Shown here one piece after another: positions 11,879 through 20,640 of a stretch of 64,000 nucleotides of DNA. The DNA comes from Plumapathes pennacea. Taxonomy: Eukaryota; Cnidaria; Anthozoa; Antipatharia; Myriopathidae. Both the position numbers and the translations under genes were made by a program. The notes beneath the pieces are model-generated. The model worked only from the letters and a program-made list of their open reading frames with translations. It was not told the DNA's origin and made no database searches. Each line of letters starts with the position of its first letter. The stretch's first letter is position 1. The DNA is taken from positions 25,524,508-25,588,507 of the forward strand of contig OZ038464.1 of the NCBI GenBank assembly GCA_964036295.1, read 5' to 3'.

Positions 11879-14800
11879 TCAGAGTTCCTGCTCATCGCGA
11901 GCCATATCCTGGATCTGCAAAGTGGCTGCAACTGCTGCATTTCGTCTGGGACGAAAAGTTGCCGCGTCGACATTCAGAGGAGCTGGGATGATTGCGTTGG
12001 TCCTGTCACAGGACAACTCCAGCGGGTAGAGGTGTTGTACCGGTCGTTCCAAGAAGCTTTTACCCGCCCGCAATTTAGCAGCTCTGATTACTCCGTCGCG
12101 TCCGGCGAACAGCTCCACCACAATTCCCAGGGGCCACTTGCCTCGGTTCTTGTCCTCGGACTTCACAATTACCACGTCTCCGACTGCCAAGGTAAACGGC
12201 TTTCCTGGATGGTTCAGGTTGTGCCTCTCCCTTAGCCCGCGTAGGTATTCACCAGACCACCTCTTCCACATGGCTTCTTTACATCTGAGGAGGTGTTTTG
12301 CCCTCTTTCGGAGATCGTAATCTGCAATGTGGCGAGGACCTAACTCCGGTAACACGTTGCTCTGAGGATACAGCATGGACGCAGGAGTGAGGATTGGTAG
12401 TTGCACGTCATCTTCGACATAACTTAGAGGCCTACTGTTGAGAGTAACTTCCACGTCGAGTAGCACTTCTTCTAGCTCCTTCCACGTTAGAAAACCATTT
12501 CCAATGGTTTTGTTGAGCGAATTCTTTACTAAGCCAACCATACGCTCAAATTGACCGCCCCACCAGGGGGCGCGGCTAAGATTGAACTGCCAAACGATCT
12601 TGTGCTCTGCGAGTAGCTGGTTCACCTTCTCGTCGCCCATGACATCTTTTAGCCATCTGGAGGCACCCACAAAGGTTGTACCATTATCTGAGTAGATCTT
12701 TTGAGGTCGTCCTCTCCTGGCGATGAGTTTCTTGAGGCTCAGGATAAACTCTTGAGTTTCCAGGGAGGACATCAGATCCAAGTACAGTGCTCGGCTCAGG
12801 GAACAAGCATACAGCGCTATGTATGCCTTGCCTTCGGCTTTTCCACGTTTCTTGTACTTTAGTGGGCCAGCGTAATCCACCCCGATCACTTGGAATGGGT
12901 GCGTACCCTGTGTACGGTCTACAGGCAAATTCCCGGGAGGCGGAATTGCTACAGCCCGCGCCTGGAATCTCCGGCAACCATTGCAGGCTCGAATGGACTG
13001 CTTGGCTAGTCGTCTTAGGCGTGGTACCCAGTAGTGTTTCCTGACACTTGTCATGGTTAGGCCAACTCCCCCATGAAGGGTCTCGACATGGGTCCTTTGG
13101 ACTAGTTTCCTTGTGAAGGGAGCATTTGCCGGAAGGAAGATCGGGAAGTGACCCTGTATGCGTCCGCGACACTCCAATTCTCCACTCTGATTTGGTTGAA
13201 GGTTGAGTCGTAATTTGTCATTGGTGTAGCTTGGCTCGTCTTGATTCCGTTCTTGCACTCTTAAAATCCACCAATGATTGTGGCTCTGTATTTCTTCCGT
13301 CGTCAGAGGACCTGTTCTGCGTTTCTGGGCTCTGCAATTGTGCGCGAATCTCACTATCCACGCTCCCACTCTCAGGGCTCGGCGTAGGTCATGCGCTTCT
13401 AGCAGCTGGTCAAAGACGTCGACCTCGTAAGATTTCTCAATTGCGCACGCGAAGACTTCCTTGGTAATCCTTGCCTCAGCCTGGCTCTCTTTGGTGGACT
13501 TCAGTACTGGGTTTGGCGGCCATTTGTCGGGGTTTTGGAGCCACTCTGGTCCGTTCCACCAGAGTGCTGTCTCTGCCACTGGCCCCCCTCGGCTGGCCAG
13601 ATCAGCTGGATTGTCTGACGTGGGCACGTGTCTCCAGGTTATCTCTGGGTGCTGTTGGATTTTTCGTACTCTGTTTTGTACGAACTGTCGGTACTCTCCA
13701 TGGCCGAGAATCCAATGAAGCGCCACAGTGCTATCCAGCCAGGCGTATACCTTGGGTGTCGGTAGGTTGGACAGCGCTTGTCCCACATTGATCGCAAGGT
13801 TTGTCGCCATATGCGCGGCTATAAGCTCAAGGCGCGGGACTGTCAGGCCTTGTTTGGCCAGGCGAGCTTTGGCGGCAATAAGGCGTTGCGTTGTGCCAGC
13901 TTGTTGTCGGACAACTGCGTAGGTTGCTGCTCCGACCCCTTGTGTCGATGCGTCGCCAAACGCATGTAGTTCCCACTCTAATACTGGTTCTCTGTGGTCT
14001 ACTATAGACCGCGGTACTGTCTCCTCTGCTGGAAGTGACTGATGCCATTTGATCCACTGGTGCTTCGACGCTTCGCTGAGGTCAGCGTCCCAGGCTGTCT
14101 TGGCATTGCATACGTCACGGTAAATTAACTTCCCTTTCAGGGTCAATGGCGAGACCAACCCCAGTGGGTCGTAAATCTTTGCTAATTCACTTAGCACTCC
14201 TCTCTTGGTCACGGCGTTCTTGTCGCAGGGGAACACAACCGTTATTGTGTCTTCTTTCTTCCGCCACAGCAATCCTAACAACTTTGACTCGTTAGGTTTG
14301 ACTCCGCATTTCTGCTTGGCATAGGTTAGTTCATCATGATCCCCTGGGGGTTCACTGTCCACCTCTAATTCTTCCTCATTGGAATTCCATTTGTGTAGCT
14401 TGAATGTAGCGTCCCCAAGGATTTCAGTAGCTTTCTGCTTGCATGACTTGGCTTGTCCGATTGTTTGCCCTCCAGTGAGTAGGTCATCCACATAGAGGCT
14501 TCGTCGGAGTTCGGCTACAAATTCTGGGTAGATTTCCTTCCAGGCGTCGAGGTGGCACTCAATCACTCCCTCTAGGAGAAATGGCGAAGGTGCCAATCCG
14601 AACAACGCCCTTGTGAATCTCAACGTTTCTAGCTTTGCAGATGGCTCGCACCGCCAGTGGAACCGGAGGGCATCTCTTTCAGACTCTCTTATTCTGATTT
14701 GTAGAAACGCCTTCTGGATATCGCCAGTTATCACCACTGGGTACGCCCGCTGTCGAATGAGGACATCCCAGAGCTTGTTCTGGAGCGAGGGGCCTGGGTA

Positions 14801-17098
14801 CAAACATTCATTCAGAGACGGGGCGTCGGGGGTCGCACGTGCTGAGGCGTCGTAGACTATTCTCATCTTGGTAGTCTCTGCCGATTCCCGGATAACCGCT
14901 TTGTGTGGTATGTAGAACTCCTTGCCTTGTGCCGGCTGGTCAGCTGATTCTACCACCCCGTTTTGTTTCTGTTCTTGGATGATGGCGTCGTAGTCCTGCG
15001 TAATGCCATTGCGCTGAAGTTTCCTTGTAAGACTATCAAGGCGACGTAGGCTGTTTTGCTCGTTTGTGGGCAGAGGGGCGTGGTTTCCCTTCCATGGTAG
15101 GGCTGTCTCGTACCATCCCTCTGGATCTCTTCGTAGTTGTTCTTTAAACTCTGTGAACACTGTTTGTTGATCATGCTCGGCCGAGTCTTCTAGTCCCAGC
15201 ACGTCCAACCGACACAACTGGTCGTAGTCTGCTTGGCTGGTCTGGGTTAGTAGCATTAGATCTCGGTCAAACTCCTGACCTGGGGCCATTAGTACCCATC
15301 CTAGCTTCGTAAGTTCCCCCACTGGTTCGTATTCACCGCCAACGCGCGGTCTGGTGTCTGTTTTGATCCTGGAGAATTCTGCGGCTCCGAGTACGAGATG
15401 AATTGGCAACTGGCTTTTTGTGTCCTCATCATCCATCTGCACGCCTTCCAAATGTGAATACTTCGACATTAGTTCCTTGTACTTAGGGTTTTCTACCCAT
15501 AGGAGTTCCGGCTTATGCACTTTGGTGAAGTTTACATTCATATTAAATTTCCCGTCGATTGACTTAACTTCTGCGTTGTATATTTCTACTTTCGTGGTCG
15601 TAGATGCAATCATCATTTCAATTTTCTTCGTTTTTGTTTCCACTGGTTCTTTACGTAGGGCATTTATAAGCTTGGCCGACGCATAAGAGCCTCCGGCCCC
15701 AGTATCTAGCAATGCGCGAGTTTTTATCCCCTCAACTTCGACAAGTACGACCGGATACACCACGTCAGCATCGTCCGTCTTGTGGGCTCTGAGGAATTTC
15801 TCTTTAGGTTCCTCTGGATTCGTGTCACATATGGATGTGTGGTGTTTGCGTGAACAGTTTTGGCAGGTGATCTTGCTCGTGCATTCACTGGCTCTGTGAA
15901 ATGGCCTAGCGCAGTTGAAGCAAAGTCTCTTCTGGGCGAGGACTTTCTTCCGTTCACTTGCGGTTTTTATCGTCTGACAGTTTGATGACTTGTGGTCTGG
16001 CGCATCACAATAGACGCACGATTGCGTGCGTTGCTGGCTTCTTTGTTGTGCGTGATAAACTCTTAATGGCCGGCTGTCTCTTTTCCGGAAACTGTCATCA
16101 GGTTGTCTCGTGGGCTTGTCTCGAGCTTGGCTGTCGATCGGATTTCTTCTGGTCCACAATCTTAGCGCTTCTGTTAGTTTCAATAAGTCCCATGACTCCC
16201 ATGCTGTATCGGTTCTCACCAGATCACCGCGGATGGCGGGTAATTTGTCCAACGTCATGGCCGTATTTCCGTTGACCTGTTCGAGTTTCTTCATCGTTTC
16301 TAGGGACTGTACGGCATATGACAATTTGTCGCTAAACTCATGGATCTTGCGAACGTTGACGTTTGGAATTGTTGGCAAGTCGAAGATCTGGCCCGTGTAT
16401 GCTTTGATGATCTCTGCTTCATTCCCATATTTGTCTTGTAAGATACTTTTAGCCCTGTTGTACCCTTCACTAGTGAATGGGAGCGCCTCCACCGTCCTCC
16501 TGATTTTCGGTTCCAGTAGTTCTCTCAAATAGGCGAACTTCGTGACGCTTGGGATCCCGGTTTTATCTATAGTTTCAATATACTGTCCCCAGAAGCGAGG
16601 CCAATCTTGATATGATCCGTTGAATTCGGTTATTTTCAACTTGGGTAACTTCGCCTGTGGGCTGTCGTGGCTTGTCTGGCTCTTAGGGTGTGTCTCGGGG
16701 CCAATCTTCGCTTCTTGTAGCTTTGCTTGGAATTTCATCCTTACTTCGTGAAGTTCTCTCTCGAATTTGAGTTGTTCCTCGTGTTGTTTTTCTTCACTTT
16801 CCCTCTTGTAATGTTCGCGCCATTTTTGTAGGCGCTCGACCTCGCTGTCAGCTTCGGACATCTTTTTGTCAACTTCGGTTACCCATTTCTCGATTTCCGC
16901 CGCGTCCAGCTCTTGGGCAATTTTTTGCGCTTCTACCGCGAGTTTATGGTGGTTTACCTCGGATAGTGTAGTCTTGAGTGTTATCTGGTGCCTCTCGATG
17001 ACTTCATACTTTCCCGATGCGAGTATGGTGTCCGTCCTTCCGATATTTAGACGCAACTGCACGAGTTTGGTCTTCAGTGTAGTTTCTGTTGGCTCCAT
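11879..17098 (-). CDS. BEL/Pao gag-pol polyprotein (1739 aa, intact)
   Basis: This is a single open frame from ATG at 17098. The N-terminal ~150 residues are charged and coiled-coil-like. A DUF1759-type gag region follows (around DSPQAKLPKLKITEFNGSYQ). Cysteine-rich knuckles lie near residues 360-425 (CVYCDAPDHKSSNC, CFNCARPFHRASEC, CQNCSRKHHTSIC). The retropepsin active site LLDTGAGGSY lies near 465. Reverse transcriptase has YVDDL near 870. RNase H begins with FGDAS. An H2C2-type zinc region ends in CNGCRRFQ. The integrase core has GVDYAG near 1406, SDNGTTF near 1469 and GQFERM near 1516, supplying the D, D, E triad. The C-terminal DUF5641-like domain contains the AVGDVVIVK and VQHLYPLEL motifs. 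No stop or frameshift was seen, consistent with a recently active copy. The start is the first ATG after the primer site. Overlapping open frames on both strands are shadows. Confidence 0.95.
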   Translation of the reverse strand: MEPTETTLKTKLVQLRLNIGRTDTILASGKYEVIERHQITLKTTLSEVNHHKLAVEAQKIAQELDAAEIEKWVTEVDKKMSEADSEVERLQKWREHYKRESEEKQHEEQLKFERELHEVRMKFQAKLQEAKIGPETHPKSQTSHDSPQAKLPKLKITEFNGSYQDWPRFWGQYIETIDKTGIPSVTKFAYLRELLEPKIRRTVEALPFTSEGYNRAKSILQDKYGNEAEIIKAYTGQIFDLPTIPNVNVRKIHEFSDKLSYAVQSLETMKKLEQVNGNTAMTLDKLPAIRGDLVRTDTAWESWDLLKLTEALRLWTRRNPIDSQARDKPTRQPDDSFRKRDSRPLRVYHAQQRSQQRTQSCVYCDAPDHKSSNCQTIKTASERKKVLAQKRLCFNCARPFHRASECTSKITCQNCSRKHHTSICDTNPEEPKEKFLRAHKTDDADVVYPVVLVEVEGIKTRALLDTGAGGSYASAKLINALRKEPVETKTKKIEMMIASTTTKVEIYNAEVKSIDGKFNMNVNFTKVHKPELLWVENPKYKELMSKYSHLEGVQMDDEDTKSQLPIHLVLGAAEFSRIKTDTRPRVGGEYEPVGELTKLGWVLMAPGQEFDRDLMLLTQTSQADYDQLCRLDVLGLEDSAEHDQQTVFTEFKEQLRRDPEGWYETALPWKGNHAPLPTNEQNSLRRLDSLTRKLQRNGITQDYDAIIQEQKQNGVVESADQPAQGKEFYIPHKAVIRESAETTKMRIVYDASARATPDAPSLNECLYPGPSLQNKLWDVLIRQRAYPVVITGDIQKAFLQIRIRESERDALRFHWRCEPSAKLETLRFTRALFGLAPSPFLLEGVIECHLDAWKEIYPEFVAELRRSLYVDDLLTGGQTIGQAKSCKQKATEILGDATFKLHKWNSNEEELEVDSEPPGDHDELTYAKQKCGVKPNESKLLGLLWRKKEDTITVVFPCDKNAVTKRGVLSELAKIYDPLGLVSPLTLKGKLIYRDVCNAKTAWDADLSEASKHQWIKWHQSLPAEETVPRSIVDHREPVLEWELHAFGDASTQGVGAATYAVVRQQAGTTQRLIAAKARLAKQGLTVPRLELIAAHMATNLAINVGQALSNLPTPKVYAWLDSTVALHWILGHGEYRQFVQNRVRKIQQHPEITWRHVPTSDNPADLASRGGPVAETALWWNGPEWLQNPDKWPPNPVLKSTKESQAEARITKEVFACAIEKSYEVDVFDQLLEAHDLRRALRVGAWIVRFAHNCRAQKRRTGPLTTEEIQSHNHWWILRVQERNQDEPSYTNDKLRLNLQPNQSGELECRGRIQGHFPIFLPANAPFTRKLVQRTHVETLHGGVGLTMTSVRKHYWVPRLRRLAKQSIRACNGCRRFQARAVAIPPPGNLPVDRTQGTHPFQVIGVDYAGPLKYKKRGKAEGKAYIALYACSLSRALYLDLMSSLETQEFILSLKKLIARRGRPQKIYSDNGTTFVGASRWLKDVMGDEKVNQLLAEHKIVWQFNLSRAPWWGGQFERMVGLVKNSLNKTIGNGFLTWKELEEVLLDVEVTLNSRPLSYVEDDVQLPILTPASMLYPQSNVLPELGPRHIADYDLRKRAKHLLRCKEAMWKRWSGEYLRGLRERHNLNHPGKPFTLAVGDVVIVKSEDKNRGKWPLGIVVELFAGRDGVIRAAKLRAGKSFLERPVQHLYPLELSCDRTNAIIPAPLNVDAATFRPRRNAAVAATLQIQDMARDEQEL

Positions 17099-17144
17099 GC
17101 CGAAGGTCGCGCACTTTGCTATGTTTCAAGCTAGGTATACTCAC

Positions 17145-17166
17145 CGATTCCCCGTCGGAGGTGCCA
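17145..17166 (-). promoter_or_regulatory. Primer-binding site of BEL/Pao element
   Basis: Two bases inside the 5' LTR, the minus strand reads TGGCACCTCC and continues to GGGGAATCG. Its complement is a tRNA 3' end: a T-loop-like CGATTCCCC, then the acceptor strand and CCA. The donor tRNA was not identified. Confidence 0.7.
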
Positions 17167-17168
17167 CG

Positions 17169-17393
17169 TTTTGGAAATAGCCTCCGCGTTGATTACTCCC
17201 AAAACAGTCACAGTCACTCACGTTCTTTTAAAGGTTTTACTTCTCACTTCTCTCGCTACAAAGATCTGATCGCATCACACAAAGGCATTACAACACAAAA
17301 AACACACCCTATGATATTGACATTTCCCAGACCTACACGCGCTGCGCACGTGATTATATGAAAAGGTTAATTATATCCGTCTAGTTTCCAACA
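17169..17393 (-). repeat. 5' LTR of BEL/Pao element
   Basis: 225-bp LTR, first in element orientation, followed by the primer-binding site. It is identical by eye to 11495-11719. Confidence 0.9.
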
Positions 17394-18829
17394 GTGCATA
17401 TGAAGTTTTCTCCAGGTGCTATTCAGGCCTAAAAAGACAAAAGTACACCCTCAGCTTGCCAAAATTCCAATAAGCTGCTAAAGTTTGATCTATATATACA
17501 TACAATGTATTTTTTATAATTAAACATGCTCAGGACGCACACACACATTTCACACAGCTGTACATACATATACAAACATGGTTCAATCTATATACTTTGG
17601 CTATTACCAAGTGGTGATACACCGAATATCACTCACTCTGGAACCTATAAAGCTCTACCGATTGGACCACACCCTTGTCTCAATTCAGTAGCCCCGCACC
17701 CGTGATACAAAATACGAAACTTACCTATTAGGCTGTATGGGTTGCTTTTGCTTGTCTTCCGGGGCTGCATGCTTTCTCGGCCTTCTGGCCTGTGAGGGAC
17801 TGTTTCGAGTGCGACACTTACATCCATGTAGCCTTCTGGTCTGAACTGACTTGGTGAGGGGGGGGGAGGGGGGGAGGCGGGGGAGGGGGGGAGGGAACTG
17901 CTCTGCGTGTGATCCTCTCTCGCTTGATCCTCTCCCGTGTCTGTGTCCAGGACCGTTTTGCCAGTGTGTACCATGTAAATGGTCTGTCCGGTACAATCGG
18001 GTGTTGGGACGCCAGGTTCTTGGCAGAACGTTTCGTGGTCTATGCACCGGCTAAAATAATCTGACCGGAAAAAACTTCCAACACAAACAAGCCCAAACTA
18101 AAAGGTAACTACTGCTTTAGAGCGGACCACAGCAACCGAGGGTTAATTTGGTTATTAAAATATCTAAAAGTTTTACTCATTTTCAAATTGAATACACGAA
18201 ACGAAACATTCACTCTGGTTTTACAATCGTTTTAATTTTCATCCGAATAACTGCCGCGTCCACAGTCTATTGAATGTTGAAATGGATGCACCGAAGATAA
18301 AATGTCATAAATTATTTGCAAAGGATACTTCCCGAGATTTCCCGCCTGTTGACTGAAGTGCTGTTAGTTCAATAAATAAGGAAATCAGTTTGTTATTATG
18401 GCATGGCAAATATCACCCGTACATCGTGGAATACGTTTATACATACTGACGTACACGCAACACAGCCAAGGCAAACGCATAAAGGAAAAGGATATCAACA
18501 TTTGTGCTTCATGTAAGTTATTGTTTGGAAACATCAAGTCGAGGGACACCATCAAATCTTCAAATCTTTGGACCTAAAAACGGAGAGAATGTTAAAAGAC
18601 AACTACGTGAGTGGTAAAATTAGAAATATTCATGAGGCAAATCAAAACATAATGCATCAACAAAAATACAAAGTATACGTTCCATTTTTGTTGGGTTCCG
18701 GGAACGTTTGGTACGGGCCTCTCTTGTGAACTGTTGTAATCCCTCTGCTTGTATCAATCTGTACATCTTGCTGAAAAATCCCGGCAACAAAACGTCGGAC
18801 ACATAATGGCAACATCGGTGCAAAGCAAG
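17394..18829. other. Gene-less stretch with a G-rich tract
   Basis: No coding exon recognised. At 17857-17895 the plus strand has five or more runs of four to seven G separated by one or two bases, a strong G-quadruplex candidate. The surrounding Pro-rich open frames (minus) are a by-product of this composition. Confidence 0.5.
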
Positions 18830-19918
18830 TACGTGGAGTGAAGGCAGAAGAAACGTTCGGCGATGATATCTTGCTGAGAAAATCAAAAAATTAATCGGAC
18901 AAAAACGAACAAAATATATATTCAATCGAGTAAAGGCAGCGGAAACAGATGTTTGGTGCAACGATGTCAACATTACCAAAGGTTAGACGAGTAAAAAAGA
19001 TAACGGAACACGACGAATGTAGACATAAATGTTCTGTGATGATGTTTTGTTGATAAACCAAAAGACCAAGCAAGAAAAGGCAAAACGATTCCAAGAAGAA
19101 ACAACACGACGAATGTAGACAAAAATTTTCGGTAATGATGTCTTGCTGAAAATCCAAAAGCCAAAGACCAGACGCAAGAAAAGGCAAAACGATTTTCCAA
19201 ATGGATAAGGAACACGACGAAAAACTGTTTCCTGATGATGTCTTGCTGACAAAGTAAAAGACCTCTTGCTGAAAAACCAAAAGCCAAAGACCAGACGCAA
19301 TAAAAGGCAGAACGATTTCCAAAAAGAAAAGAACACGTAAAGGCATAGCAAAATGTTCGGTGATGATGTCCTGTTGTAAAACCAAAAGCCAAAGACCGGA
19401 CGCAATAAAAGGCAAAACGATTTCCAAAAGTAACAACATGACGAATGTAGACAAAAGTGTTCGGTGAGGATGCAGGGACGTTGCTGATAAACCAAAAAAA
19501 CAGCTGGAAAAGGCAAACGATTTCCAAAAAGAAGAACACGCGAAGGCATAGAAATATGTTCGGTGACGATGTCTTGCTGAAAAACCACAAGCCAAAGACG
19601 CAAGAAAAGGGGCGCAATGGATAAAGGAACACGAGGAAAACATGTTTGGTGATGATGTCTTGCTGACAAAACAAAAGACCAGATGCACAAAAAGGCAAAA
19701 CGATTTTCAAAACGAAAAAGAACACGCAAAGGCATAGGAAAACGCTCGATGATGATGAAAGCGAAACGATTTCCAAAAGGAACAACACAACAGTAGACAA
19801 AATTATTCGGTGATGATGTCTTGCGAAAAAGCCAAAGTCGACCAGACACAATAAAAGGAGAAACGATTTCCAAAAGTATCAACACGACGAATGTAGATAA
19901 AAATGTCGTGTACGGCAT
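18830..19918. repeat. Degenerate tandem repeat field, ~90-125 bp units
   Basis: About ten copies of a unit containing TTCGGTGATGATGTCTTGCT, followed by AAAACCAAAAGCCAAAGACC, an AAAAGGCAAAACGATTTCC motif and ACACGACGAATGTAGAC. Units vary by indels and some lack segments. The plus strand is strongly purine-rich, which keeps all three minus-strand frames open for 265-311 codons. Those Phe/Leu/Ser-rich frames are compositional artefacts, not genes. Confidence 0.85.
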
Positions 19919-19939
19919 CCAAACGCAATTTTACCAAAA

Positions 19940-20640
19940 TATACCAATTAAAAAGCAGGGGAAAAAAGACACGCCCAACTCAAAAGTGCTGACGCCCTTG
20001 CAGCAGAGCATGCATATTACAATTAACAAAACAATCTGACTAAAGAAATCGGGGGAAAAGGTCCCAACCCAACTTAGTAAACTAACGTACTTACAGATAA
20101 CATTAAGGCGTGACTTAAACGCACGACTGACGTGACCGAAGAAATCGAGGAAAAAAGGCCCCTAAAAAGGCCCCTACCCAACTCGTACTGAAGCTCTGAC
20201 AGCAGACAAGTTAATATTTTTTTCTGAATCATGTGCACTACGAAGTATGACCAAAATATGTCAGATAAAATCACGGCAAAATGTCCGCCTGCCCACCCCT
20301 CTAAACGTATGCAAAGGCGAATAATCGGCAACCACACTCTAAATTGTACGAGTGCACATTGGACACTAAATAAATCAAAGACACTCATACGCACAGGCGG
20401 AAGGTGACCATCCAGATAACATAAAATATGTGTCGATGGTCAAAAATGCCGATAAAGACGAGTGCATGATGAGCGGCGCATTTGCGATGCATTTTCTATT
20501 GCCGAGCAAAACAAATTGGGTAAAAAAGGCCCCAACCAAAGTTATCAAGGTCCTTATAACCAACCAGGTTCTACTAAACATGGCCGGTGACATTATACAT
20601 GTACAATATGTTCCAAAAACAGAAACAAGCTCCATGCAAC
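19940..20640. repeat. Second, more decayed tandem repeat field
   Basis: Related blocks recur at roughly 115-130 bp and larger spacing. Each has a GGGGAAAAGG(T/C)CCCAACCCAACT-like core, for example at 19957, 20051, 20150 and 20519, followed by GTACTGA/GCTGACG and AGCAGA-type stretches. Divergence is high. It continues directly from the field on its left and may have a common origin. Confidence 0.55.

Larger units (their letters stand above)
11495..17393 (-). mobile_element. BEL/Pao LTR retrotransposon, full length
   Basis: A 5.9-kb element on the minus strand. Two direct repeats of 225 bp (11495-11719 and 17169-17393) look identical by eye, start TGTTGGAAAC and end TTTCCAAAA in element orientation. 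GTGC flanks both sides (11491-11494 and 17394-17397), giving a 4-bp target duplication. BEL elements usually leave 5 bp, so the boundary may be off by a base. Between the LTRs is one uninterrupted polyprotein. The structure implies a recent insertion and possible competence. Confidence 0.93.

Noticed and set aside
12684..16532. Many 60-160-codon frames on both strands inside the BEL element
   Set aside because: Shadows of the single 1739-codon polyprotein.
18891..19918. Three minus-strand open frames of 265-311 codons
   Set aside because: They overlap in all three frames of a purine-skewed tandem repeat; the Phe/Leu/Ser composition follows the repeat, not selection.
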